Below are positions 53,357 through 60,621 of a stretch of 64,000 nucleotides of DNA, piece after piece. The notes beneath the pieces were generated by a model. It did no database searches. It was not told the origin of the DNA and was given only the letters and a program-made list of their open reading frames with translations. The position numbers and the translations under genes are program-made. Source of the DNA: Gemmatales bacterium (GTDB lineage: Bacteria > Planctomycetota > Planctomycetia > Gemmatales > Gemmataceae); the NCBI GenBank assembly GCA_026004675.1, contig BPJP01000006.1, forward strand, positions 186,001 through 250,000. The letters are read 5' to 3'. How positions within the stretch are numbered: position 1 is the stretch's first letter; every line of letters starts with the position of its first letter.

Positions 53357-54553
53357 TTAATCGTCTAAAGCCTTCGCGGCGAGTTCCTGGAAAGCCGCGC
53401 GGATGGCGGAGGCGTCGCTGTTGCCAAACCCAGTTCGCTGAATCAGCAGGACGTAGATGGCTTTTTTGCGTGGATCGACCCAGCCTTGCGTACCAAAAGC
53501 GCCGCCGTGGCCAAATGTCCCTGGTGACAACATGCCTGTAACCCCTTCCGGCTTACGAACCACGCACCAACCCAAACCCCACCCGTTGCCAGGGGTAAAC
53601 CCCGTTTGCAATTCTCCTGTCTGAACGCGGGTCATTTGGGAAACGGCTTCCTTGGATAAGATGCGTTTGCCGTTCCATTCGCCATCATGCAGAACCATCT
53701 GATAGAAGTTGGCTAAATCCGCTGCTGTCGAGAACAGCCCCGCGGACGGATTCGGTGTGCGTTTGTCTGACAACTCGGAAATCCAATGCGTCGTCGCCTG
53801 CAAGGACTTCTCTTTGCCGGGTCGGTAAAGGCTTACCACTCGTTTTTGCTGCTCTTTGGTGGGGAAAAATGTCGTGTCTTTCATTTTCAAAGGTTGGAAA
53901 ATCCGCTCCTCCAGGAATTGTTCGTACGGTTGTTTAGCGACGATTTCGATGATGCGACCGCAAACGGTCAGACCGGGACTGTATTGCCAGCGCGTGCCTG
54001 GTTCGAAAAGCAGCGGTCTTTTGGCCAATTCCACAACAGTGTTTTCCAGCGAACCTTCGTTTCGCTGACTTCCTGCCAAACCAGAGGTATGCGTCATCAG
54101 ATGGCGAATGGTCATGGTCTGCTTTGGTTTCTGGCCGTTTCTCAATTTGACGTTTCCAAAGGCAGGAATGTACTTGGCCACGGGGTCGTCCAATGCGACT
54201 TTCTTTTCGTCCACGAGAATCATCAGCGCCGTGGCGGTAATGGGTTTGGTCATCGAAGCAATAGCGAAAATAGAATCGGAACGCATGGGGATATTGTTTT
54301 CGATATCGGCCTTGCCGACAGCAGCGACATGGACCACTTTTCCCTTGTGCGCAACCAACGTCACGGCTCCCGAAATCTTGTGCTCCTTGACGAATTCGAG
54401 CATCCTCGCAGGTATGTGGCCGAAAGCTCCCTTGGCTTTCTCTTGAGCCTTTACGCCGACATCAGCTCCAGGCATTCCTCCCAACAGAAAAAACATTGAA
54501 AATGGAAACAAGAAAAGCTGTGCCAAAAACAAAACACAAGGAGAGCCGCGCAT
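53357..54553 (-). CDS. Secreted serine hydrolase of the class C beta-lactamase family
   Basis: This 398-residue penicillin-binding-protein-like esterase or hydrolase has a hydrophobic signal (FLAQLFLFPFSMFFLLGG). The catalytic motif SxxK is in IASMTKPITATALMILVD. The second motif is Tyr in WQYSPGLTVCG (YSP instead of YxN) and the third-motif region is HGGAFGTQGWV. The family includes esterases and D-aminopeptidases as well as beta-lactamases, so resistance cannot be assumed. AGGAGG lies 6 nt before the ATG. It is divergent from the deiodinase-like gene. Confidence 0.92.
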   Translation of the reverse strand: MRGSPCVLFLAQLFLFPFSMFFLLGGMPGADVGVKAQEKAKGAFGHIPARMLEFVKEHKISGAVTLVAHKGKVVHVAAVGKADIENNIPMRSDSIFAIASMTKPITATALMILVDEKKVALDDPVAKYIPAFGNVKLRNGQKPKQTMTIRHLMTHTSGLAGSQRNEGSLENTVVELAKRPLLFEPGTRWQYSPGLTVCGRIIEIVAKQPYEQFLEERIFQPLKMKDTTFFPTKEQQKRVVSLYRPGKEKSLQATTHWISELSDKRTPNPSAGLFSTAADLANFYQMVLHDGEWNGKRILSKEAVSQMTRVQTGELQTGFTPGNGWGLGWCVVRKPEGVTGMLSPGTFGHGGAFGTQGWVDPRKKAIYVLLIQRTGFGNSDASAIRAAFQELAAKALDD

Positions 54554-54765
54554 CGGTATCCTCCTGGATTGCCAATACAGTCATCGTTCAGTCGAATTCA
54601 CCGCCAAACGTCACCGTCTATCCTAGCAAGAACCGTCGCCAAGTCGCGTCTTCCTGAGCGCGATATACGGAAAACAAAGCTCCCAGCGATACCGACCAGC
54701 ATTGTCGCTGTTGAATAGATCATTGGTGTTGTCCGCAAGTTTCGGTCGCCTTTCGGGAGTGCACA

Positions 54766-55356
54766 ATGAGGATACCACATGTAGGACTCTGTCTACTGCT
54801 ACAGCTGGCGATTTTGGCCCAAGCCACCGAGGCACAATTCCGTCGTCCTCGATCGCGTTCAGGCGGCGAAGCCGCCCACGTTGGCAAAACTGCGCCCGAT
54901 TTCACTCTGCAAACTCTTGACGGCAAGTCACGTGTCAGGTTGTCGAGCTTCGCAGGCAAAAAACCGGTCGCTCTTATCTTTGGCTCCTATACGTGACCTC
55001 CTTTTCGGCGCCAGGTCGGCGCTTTGGAGTCTATGTACAAACGCTACGGCGACAAAATCCAATTCTTCGTCGTGTACATCCGCGAAGCTCATCCCAATTC
55101 CCGGATTCCCCAGCCCTCCAAACTCGAACAACGTGTCGATATCGCCAAAACGATGTGCCAGCAACTTAAACTCAGTCTGCCGACTTTAATCGATGGCATG
55201 GATAACAAAACCGGCATCGCATACGGCGGATTCCCGGATCGCCTGTATCTCGTCGGCAAAGATGGCAGGATCGTCTACAAAGGAGCCAGAGGACCTTTTG
55301 GCTTCAAACCGAACGAGTTGGAAGCGGCCATCCAAAAAGAATTAGCCAGCAAATAA
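54766..55356 (+). CDS. Exported deiodinase-like selenoprotein (in-frame TGA, Sec77)
   Basis: This 196-residue protein is read through TGA at 54994-54996. It has a signal peptide (LCLLLQLAILAQATEA), a thioredoxin-fold start (VGKTAPDFTLQTLDGKSRVR), and then ALIFGSYT-Sec-PPFRRQVGALES. This aligns with the iodothyronine deiodinase active site FGSCT-Sec-PxF. Downstream VVYIREAHPNS matches the family's IYIEEAH, and FPDRLYLVGKDGRIVYKGAR with GPFGFKPNELEAAI matches its LPERLYIL/GRILYKGKSGP region. TGA thus replaces the catalytic Cys/Sec codon exactly. A SECIS-like hairpin follows. Standard gene callers would split it into 54766-54996 and 55024-55356. It is probably a periplasmic redox enzyme; deiodination itself is not implied. 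Selenocysteine genes are not in this window. Confidence 0.85.
54997..55030 (+). promoter_or_regulatory. Candidate bacterial SECIS element
   Basis: Directly after the TGA, CTCC (54998-55001) pairs with GGAG (55026-55029) and GCGCC (55008-55012) pairs with GGCGC (55018-55022), enclosing loop AGGTC (55013-55017). The apical loop starts about 17 nt after the TGA. The E. coli fdhF SECIS has apical loop AGGUCU, whose G and U contact SelB, so this loop has the key bases. Confidence 0.7.
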
Positions 55357-56013
55357 TTTTGGTAATTTTGGGAAACCGCCCCTGCTGCTGCAAGCCGTTA
55401 GTTGACGGTCGATTCCCGGAAAAGGCCGTCAGCTGACGGTAGCCTGTTCCTGCCTGCTCTGCCTGAAAAGGAAAAAGGTGTCGGCCCCGAATAGTTCTTC
55501 GCAGGCCTTGCTGTCACTCGACCGTGACCGGCCCAGCATAGACTCGACGTGAGCAGCACTCCTGAACGTCGGGCATATCGCCATAACGATCGTGCCATCG
55601 CAAGAGTTCGTTTCGAGCACTAGGGGTGGCTTACTGGCTTTGCACGAAAAATTTTGGCCCTTTTTCACCACGAAGAACGCTGCACTTTGTAGAAACCTGG
55701 AAAACTTATTTCGTCATTGACGGTTTTCCGTCGGACAAAAGTGTTCCCAGTGCCAGAGTTTTTTTTGTATTTACGTGGGCACGTCGGAGAAGAAATTAGT
55801 GGTCTAAACTTTGACGCGCGCTTGCGTCGGCAAAAGGCAACGTGAAACGGACAGCAACGGTTGCAGTCCTTTTTACGTTTTTGCTTGCGATCCTCGTTGG
55901 ATGCAGTGCTGCTGGTGCGCGTTTTTTTTTTGGAAATTTGGCCAACAAACCCGGCTTCATCGTTGTTTTGGTAGTCAGATGGCCGATTGCGAGGAAGGAA
56001 GGGAGAATCCGAC
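55357..56013. other. Long intergenic region with palindromic repeats
   Basis: This 657-bp region lies between the selenoprotein gene and the zinc-ribbon/Ig gene. It holds two 14-bp palindromic repeats (55395-55439), A/T-rich runs near 55766-55776 and a T10 run at 55922-55931. Apart from a doubtful small lipoprotein frame at 55842 nothing coding was recognised. Confidence 0.45.
55395..55439. repeat. Pair of 14-bp palindromes CCGTCAGCTGACGG
   Basis: CCGTTAGTTGACGG (55395-55408) and the perfect palindrome CCGTCAGCTGACGG (55426-55439) are 31 bp apart, about three helical turns, 39 bp beyond the selenoprotein stop codon. They may be regulator sites or a dispersed repeat. Confidence 0.6.
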
Positions 56014-56069
56014 GTGAAGCAGGTTCTGGATCGTGGCGGATCCGAGAGCGCCACCGTAGTCGACGCTGA
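55842..56069 (+). CDS. Doubtful small lipoprotein
   Basis: A GTG-started frame of 75 codons opens with a convincing lipoprotein signal, MKRTATVAVLFTFLLAILVG then CSAAG, preceded by AAAGG. It crosses a T10 run at 55922-55931. The part after the run is low-complexity and basic, and it overlaps the start of the next gene. If one T is an overcall, as at other homopolymers here, the frame would instead end after about 43 residues (...PTNPASSLFW). No homologue is recognised. Confidence 0.25.
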   Translation: MKRTATVAVLFTFLLAILVGCSAAGARFFFGNLANKPGFIVVLVVRWPIARKEGRIRREAGSGSWRIRERHRSRR

Positions 56070-57390
56070 CGACACAGAAGTAGCCAAGCCTCGGACTTGC
56101 CGGGTGTGCCATCGTGTCAATCCAGCGGATGCCGCCTTCTGCCACTACGACGGTCGGCCTTTGTTGAAGGATGCGGACAAAAAGGCCGTTCACGCTGGCA
56201 GTGCCCCTTTTCCGACACCATTTTATTTTTCCGACGGTCGGCCTTGTCGGAATTTCAACGAACTGGTGTTGGCGGCCAACAAGAACTGGGAAGAAGCGCG
56301 CGCGATTCTTGCTGAGGGAATGTGGCCGATGTTTTTCGGAGCCATCGGCCGATTCGATCTGGCGTCTGTAGCCAAACAAGCGTTCAAACAGCCTGACCCG
56401 GACCGGGCTTTAAGCGATTTTTTGCAACGTTTGCCCGCCGATCCCGATTTTCTTCGTCCGCCGAAACTGGAGCTCGATCCAGGACGAATCCATTTAAAGC
56501 AACTGACGCCGGGATGCCAGCGAAGTTTCGATTTGACGATCGTCAATGACGGCATGCTGCTCTTGGAAGGGGTCGCTTACACGGATTGCGACTGGTTGGC
56601 GTTTTCGTCAGCACAGACGCACGGGTCGGCGGGCGTACGCATGCAAACCCAAAAGGTCTTTCAAACGCGGTCATCCTGCACCCTGAAGGTGCAGGTACTC
56701 GGGCATAAACTCCGCGCTGGCAGGATTCCGGCTCGGGGAAAAATCATTGTCGAAAGCAACGGAGGCACGCGCACATTCGAAGTTTTTGCCGACATTCCCG
56801 TTCGCCCGTTTCCGAAAGGGGGACGCAACAACGTGTTGGCTGGCGCAATGTCCCCTCGCGACATTGCCCTCAAGGCCAAGGAGTCTCCTAATGAAGCAGC
56901 GGAACTCTTTGAGCAAGGCGCTGTGCAAAAATGGTACGCCGACAATGGCTGGTCTTACCCCGTCAGCCATCCGTGCGGCCAGGGCAAAGGTGCCATCCAA
57001 CAGTTTTTCGAGGCATTGGGCTTGACCCAGCCTCCAATGTTGAAGATTCGGCCCAAGTATCTAGGCTTTCGTGGCATCGTCGGCGAACGTTGCCTCTTCA
57101 TCCTCAAGCTTTTCACCAAAGAAAACAAGCCCGTTTATGCCCGGGCGACCACCAACGTCGATTGGCTGCAACCGGGCATCCCCGAATACTTGGGCAACAA
57201 AGTCCACATTCCATTCGAGTTGACGATACCCGACTTCCCTAAACAGACGGTCACAGCAAGGATTATGGTTGAAGGAAACGGCAAACAACAATTCGTCGTG
57301 CCCATTAGCGTCACGGTCTTGCCCCGCTCGCTGCTGAGCAAGCTCTTGGGGAGGTGGACGCAGCGAAGCGACGGACCGCGGCTTGTTTAG
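56014..57390 (+). CDS. Zinc-ribbon protein with Ig-like (ASPM/DUF1573-type) domains
   Basis: The protein has 458 residues. GTG at 56014 is chosen because GGAAGGGAG lies 8 nt upstream; a TTG nine codons earlier is weaker. Residues 29-46 form a zinc ribbon, CRVCHRVNPADAAFCHYDG, in which the fourth Cys is replaced by Asp. A helical region follows (WPMFFGAIGRFDLASVAKQA). Two beta domains come next: LTIVNDGMLLLEGVAYTDCD near residue 170, and RPKYLGFRGIVGERCLFILK near residue 345, the latter ending PFELTIPDFPKQTVTARIMV. There is no signal peptide, so it is cytoplasmic. It lies 38 bp upstream of the zinc-ribbon coiled-coil gene and is probably co-transcribed. Function is unknown. Confidence 0.78.
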   Translation: MKQVLDRGGSESATVVDADDTEVAKPRTCRVCHRVNPADAAFCHYDGRPLLKDADKKAVHAGSAPFPTPFYFSDGRPCRNFNELVLAANKNWEEARAILAEGMWPMFFGAIGRFDLASVAKQAFKQPDPDRALSDFLQRLPADPDFLRPPKLELDPGRIHLKQLTPGCQRSFDLTIVNDGMLLLEGVAYTDCDWLAFSSAQTHGSAGVRMQTQKVFQTRSSCTLKVQVLGHKLRAGRIPARGKIIVESNGGTRTFEVFADIPVRPFPKGGRNNVLAGAMSPRDIALKAKESPNEAAELFEQGAVQKWYADNGWSYPVSHPCGQGKGAIQQFFEALGLTQPPMLKIRPKYLGFRGIVGERCLFILKLFTKENKPVYARATTNVDWLQPGIPEYLGNKVHIPFELTIPDFPKQTVTARIMVEGNGKQQFVVPISVTVLPRSLLSKLLGRWTQRSDGPRLV

Positions 57391-57428
57391 AAATCATCCA
57401 GGGCGAGAGATTGTGGAGGAGTTTGGTC

Positions 57429-58595
57429 ATGTTTCATGTTACCAGATGCCCGTCTTGTGATACGCGGTTCAGCATCCCGGAAGCGAAGGTGGGAACCAGA
57501 CAGATCTGCCCGCATTGTCAGACTCCTTTTGTTGTGGGAAAAGGCGTCATCGAGCCGCCAAGCATGTTGAGCATGGAGAAACCCAGCATGCTTAGTCAAA
57601 GCCTGGCGTCGACCATGCTGGGCCAGGTAGAGGAGATGATTCGCTATAAGTGCCCGCGTTGTCAGAAGCCCTTGGAAGCTCCCAAAAGCGAAGCCGGCGT
57701 AAAGAAGCCGTGTCCCGCCTGCGGCCAACGCTTGCAGGTTCCTGCCCCTTCGACGCCAGCAGGGGACCCGAGTTTGAATAAGACTCTCCTCGCCGAAGAG
57801 CAGAGCACTGCACCTCCGCCGCCTATTCACTACAACTGTCCCAAGTGCAAGACTCCCCTGGAATCACCGGCGACGGAAGCGGGACGAAAGAAACCGTGCC
57901 CGAAGTGCGGCCAGCGATTGCAAATCCCTTACCCCTCGTCGAGCGGTGCAAGCAACTTGAACAAAACCCTGCTCGCTGAAGAAACGTCGCCGACTGGCAT
58001 TACGCCCGGCCAACCGTTGATCAGTTCCAGCCTGCATGCCCCATCGGCTGGGGATGCCAAAACAAGTCGGCGGGCACTCTACATCGGCACCGGCATCGGT
58101 GGCGCTATTTTCGTGCTGTTGTTGGTGTTGATCATGACAGCCCCACAGGCGAGTGCCGCCCGAAAACAATACGAGTTGGCCCAAAAGCAATTGGAGGAAC
58201 TCAAAGCCAAAGAGTTGGAATACCAGCAACTCCTTAAAAAACTGACCGAGGACAAAGATCGGGAAATGCGCGAAGCCGCCAAACGCTTTGAAGAGCAGCA
58301 GAAGCAGATGCAAGCTCTTTTCGAACAGCAGCTGCGCAAGTATCAGGATGAAAACGAACGCGCCAAGCAAAAACAAGCGATCGAGCAGGAACTCCAGCGT
58401 AAGCTGGCGGAAATGAAAGCCCAGCATGAAGCGGAGCTGAAACGTTTGCGGGAAGAGCAAGCCAAAAAGACCGAATCCGTACAGAAACAATTGAATCAGG
58501 TGGTTGAAAAACAAACGGTTGTGCACCAGGCCGTACCCGTGCCCTACTATCGCTGGCACCCCTATTATTGGTACGGCTGGCCCTATTGGCCTTAA
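57429..58595 (+). CDS. Triple zinc-ribbon, single-pass membrane, coiled-coil protein with aromatic tail
   Basis: The protein has 388 residues; the start at 57429 has GGAGGAG 7 nt upstream. It carries three zinc ribbons: CPSCDTRFSI...CPHCQTPF (about 6-38), YKCPRCQKPLEAPKSEAGVK..CPACGQRL (about 74-105) and YNCPKCKTPLESPATEAGRK..CPKCGQRL (about 136-168). The second and third, each followed by LNKTLLAEE, are an internal duplication. One membrane segment (YIGTGIGGAIFVLLLVLIMT) separates them from a coiled coil of about 120 residues rich in Gln, Glu and Lys. The C-terminus is extremely aromatic (VPYYRWHPYYWYGWPYWP). If the ribbons are cytoplasmic, the coil and tail lie outside. Role unknown, perhaps envelope anchoring. 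Confidence 0.8.
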   Translation: MFHVTRCPSCDTRFSIPEAKVGTRQICPHCQTPFVVGKGVIEPPSMLSMEKPSMLSQSLASTMLGQVEEMIRYKCPRCQKPLEAPKSEAGVKKPCPACGQRLQVPAPSTPAGDPSLNKTLLAEEQSTAPPPPIHYNCPKCKTPLESPATEAGRKKPCPKCGQRLQIPYPSSSGASNLNKTLLAEETSPTGITPGQPLISSSLHAPSAGDAKTSRRALYIGTGIGGAIFVLLLVLIMTAPQASAARKQYELAQKQLEELKAKELEYQQLLKKLTEDKDREMREAAKRFEEQQKQMQALFEQQLRKYQDENERAKQKQAIEQELQRKLAEMKAQHEAELKRLREEQAKKTESVQKQLNQVVEKQTVVHQAVPVPYYRWHPYYWYGWPYWP

Positions 58596-58631
58596 TGCCG
58601 CGCGAGTTGGCTGACTGACCTTCCTTCCTCA

Positions 58632-58685
58632 GGACCGGTTCCGGCTGGGGGCGTCCAGCGTCCTCCTGGTCGAACCGGTCTTTTT
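58632..58685 (+). terminator. Intrinsic terminator after the zinc-ribbon gene pair
   Basis: GACCGGTT (58633-58640) pairs perfectly with AACCGGTC (58673-58680), and T5 follows (58681-58685). An inner stem GCTGG/CCAGC (58644-58648, 58655-58659) fills the loop. It is located 37 bp beyond the stop codon at 58595. Confidence 0.75.
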
Positions 58686-58840
58686 GTGCAGTCCAAGTCC
58701 AAATAAAGCAAATCTGAGGAATGCAACGCCTTCGACGAAAGGGCAAAACCAGCGATCCGCGAATTCTGGTTTCCACGGTTGCGAACCGCCGACTATTATG
58801 GCGGGCAATGCACCTTGGAGATGGCCTGGAGCGGTTCGGC

Positions 58841-59104
58841 ATGTTTAATACGACCAGCACCCTGATTCTGGTACTTCTCTTTTTGATCATTGTCTATCTG
58901 CTTTTCAGGCAACGCTGGTATGTGAGGATTCTGTTGCTGCTGGTCGTTGTCGGAGGTTTGACGAGCATTGCGCTCGGTCTGGATCGGCTGTTGGATGAAG
59001 GGAAAGAGAACGATATCGCTGGCGCACTTTTGGTGGGCTTTGGTTTGCTTGGCGTTGTCTTGTCGGTCAAGGAGACGGAACGCAAACAGCGGGAAGGAAA
59101 CTGA
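58841..59104 (+). CDS. Small three-helix membrane protein
   Basis: The protein has 87 residues from ATG 58841 (GGAG 9 nt upstream); a start at 58808 would add eleven residues. Three hydrophobic segments are visible: STLILVLLFLIIVYLLF, ILLLLVVVGGLTSIALGL and IAGALLVGFGLLGVVLSV, with charged connectors and a basic tail (KETERKQREGN). The family is not recognised. Its stop codon abuts the stop of the convergent nitrile hydratase-like gene with no gap. Confidence 0.65.
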   Translation: MFNTTSTLILVLLFLIIVYLLFRQRWYVRILLLLVVVGGLTSIALGLDRLLDEGKENDIAGALLVGFGLLGVVLSVKETERKQREGN

Positions 59105-59407
59105 TCATGGAGCGTAACAGTCTTCTAGTTCGGCCAGTTTCCGCCCGAGTTCATCGATGGTGATCACCCCTTTTCGCACGAGGTTGTCTGCGATCGACAT
59201 GATCCAGCGTTCGTAATAAGTGAGATTGTCGTATTTGCCTTCGCCGAGGGCTTCGATACCGCAGCGCAACTCGTGCACGTTCATGACGCCTCGCTTGCTC
59301 AGCAAGTACATCAGGGCATTGACGCGTTTTTCGAAATACGACAATTCGTGTTCGCGTCGATCGATGGGGCCGGCGGGCAAACCGCCCATGTCGTGTACAC
59401 CGCGCAT
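59105..59407 (-). CDS. Stand-alone nitrile hydratase beta-subunit N-terminal domain protein
   Basis: The protein has 100 residues, starting at 59407 after GGAGG at 7 nt spacing. MRGVHDMGGLPAGPIDRREH followed by LSYFEKRVNALMYLL, then ELRCGIEALGEGKYDNLTYY and ERWIMSIADNLVRKGVITID, follows the nitrile hydratase beta N-terminal domain (GxHDxGG ... FRxxIExM ... YYExWL ... LxxKGVLT). The catalytic alpha subunit and the SH3-like C-terminal half are absent. It may be an accessory or chaperone protein of the P14K type, or a reused domain. It is divergent from def. Confidence 0.75.
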   Translation of the reverse strand: MRGVHDMGGLPAGPIDRREHELSYFEKRVNALMYLLSKRGVMNVHELRCGIEALGEGKYDNLTYYERWIMSIADNLVRKGVITIDELGRKLAELEDCYAP

Positions 59408-59478
59408 GCGCCTTCCTCCCCGGTTGTTTTCTTCTGTTAGAATAGGAATTTCGCAGGCGCGTTTCCATTGCAAGACGG

Positions 59479-59484
59479 TATAAT
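59479..59484 (+). promoter_or_regulatory. Candidate -10 element upstream of def
   Basis: A perfect TATAAT lies 45 bp upstream of the def start, in the 121-bp divergent region. No good -35 hexamer is found at 16-18 bp, so it is only a candidate. Confidence 0.3.
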
Positions 59485-59528
59485 GCAAACGGAAGGGAAA
59501 TCTGGTATTGAAGCAGTCGTGATGCCCC

Positions 59529-60119
59529 ATGTCGAACGCCTTGAAAATCGTCAAGTATCCACATCCGGCCCTGCGGCATAAGGCCAAACCGCTGTCGGTG
59601 ATCGATAAAGAAGTCCGCATTCAGGCCGAAAAGATGTTGGAGTTGATGTACGAAGCGAACGGTTTAGGTCTGGCGGCCAACCAGGTCGCATTGCCTTTTC
59701 AGTTGATCGTCCTCAACCCGACGGCCGACCCGAATCAACGCGAACACGAACGCGTTTGCATCAATCCAACGATCATCGAGCGCAAAGGTTCGGTCGAAGG
59801 GGAAGAAGGCTGCTTGAGTTTTCCAAAGCTTTTTCAAAAAATTCGCCGGGCGCGTTCGGTGGTGGTACGTGCTTACGACCTGAAAGGCGAGGAAGTTGAG
59901 ATTTCCGCCCTTGACCTGGAAGCGCGATTGTTCCAGCACGAAATCGACCACCTCCACGGTATTCTCTTTATCGACAAGATGGGAACGATCGCTCGTTTGG
60001 CCAGTCGGGGCATCCTGAAGGATCTGGAAAAACAATACTATCGCGCCCAGGAACGTGGCGATATTCCACCCAATGCCGAAATCGAAGAAGCCCTGGTCGC
60101 GTTGGAAGCCCGTGCTTGA
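59529..60119 (+). CDS. def: Peptide deformylase
   Basis: This 196-residue metalloenzyme removes the formyl group from nascent N-formyl-Met. All three family motifs are present: GLGLAANQV (GxGLAAxQ), EGCLSFP (EGCLS, with the metal Cys) and QHEIDHLHG (HExDH). The C-terminal extension after LFIDKM is about 45 residues. Its stop is 2 bp before the ATG of the thioesterase gene, so the two are probably co-translated. Confidence 0.96.
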   Translation: MSNALKIVKYPHPALRHKAKPLSVIDKEVRIQAEKMLELMYEANGLGLAANQVALPFQLIVLNPTADPNQREHERVCINPTIIERKGSVEGEEGCLSFPKLFQKIRRARSVVVRAYDLKGEEVEISALDLEARLFQHEIDHLHGILFIDKMGTIARLASRGILKDLEKQYYRAQERGDIPPNAEIEEALVALEARA

Positions 60120-60121
60120 CC

Positions 60122-60571
60122 ATGTCGCAGTTGAAACCATTCGTCAACGAAATCCTTCGCGAATTCCCGGTGGTGATCGAATTGCCGGTGGTGTGGGGCG
60201 AGATGGACGCCTACAAGCACGTCAATAATGTCGTCTATTTCCGCTATTTCGAAAGTGCTCGACTCGAATACTTTCGCCGCCTCGACTGGTTTCGATTCGA
60301 GGAACAGACAGGCATTGGGCCTATTCTGGCGGCCACTCAGTGCCGGTTTCGCAGGCCTTTGACCTATCCGGATACTATTTCCGTGGGCGCTCGAGTCATC
60401 GACATCGCCGACGATCGCTTTACGCTGCAGCACAAGATCGTCAGTCACCGGCTCGAAACCCTGACGACTGAGGGGACAGGGACGGTGGTTACGTTCCACT
60501 ACCCGAGCCAGCAAAAGGTCCCGATACCGGCTGAGATTCGTGCCCGGATTTCCCAACTGCAAGGGGTTTAG
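60122..60571 (+). CDS. Acyl-CoA thioesterase (hotdog fold, 4-hydroxybenzoyl-CoA thioesterase type)
   Basis: The protein has 149 residues from ATG 60122. The signature VVWGEMDAYKHVNNVVYFRY contains the D-x-x-x-H-V-N-N catalytic motif of YbgC/4HBT thioesterases, followed by FESARLEYFRR. It hydrolyses an acyl-CoA whose acyl part is unknown. It starts 2 bp after the def stop codon and shares its transcript. It converges with the epimerase gene. Confidence 0.9.
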   Translation: MSQLKPFVNEILREFPVVIELPVVWGEMDAYKHVNNVVYFRYFESARLEYFRRLDWFRFEEQTGIGPILAATQCRFRRPLTYPDTISVGARVIDIADDRFTLQHKIVSHRLETLTTEGTGTVVTFHYPSQQKVPIPAEIRARISQLQGV

Positions 60572-60621
60572 CAGTCAAGCGGACGGAAAGTTTACTTGGC
60601 AGCACAACTCTTGTTCGACGC

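Noticed and set aside
52881..53360. Short frames on both strands upstream of the sugar dehydrogenase
   Set aside because: No domain, no ribosome binding site, and one overlaps the dehydrogenase start.
53357..54553. Antibiotic-resistance beta-lactamase
   Set aside because: SMTK is present but the second motif is YSP and the family is dominated by esterases and peptidases; resistance is not supported.
55024..55356. Separate thioredoxin-like gene starting after the TGA
   Set aside because: It lacks the N-terminal half of the fold, has no ribosome binding site, and lies in the same frame as the upstream part; readthrough at a Sec site explains both.
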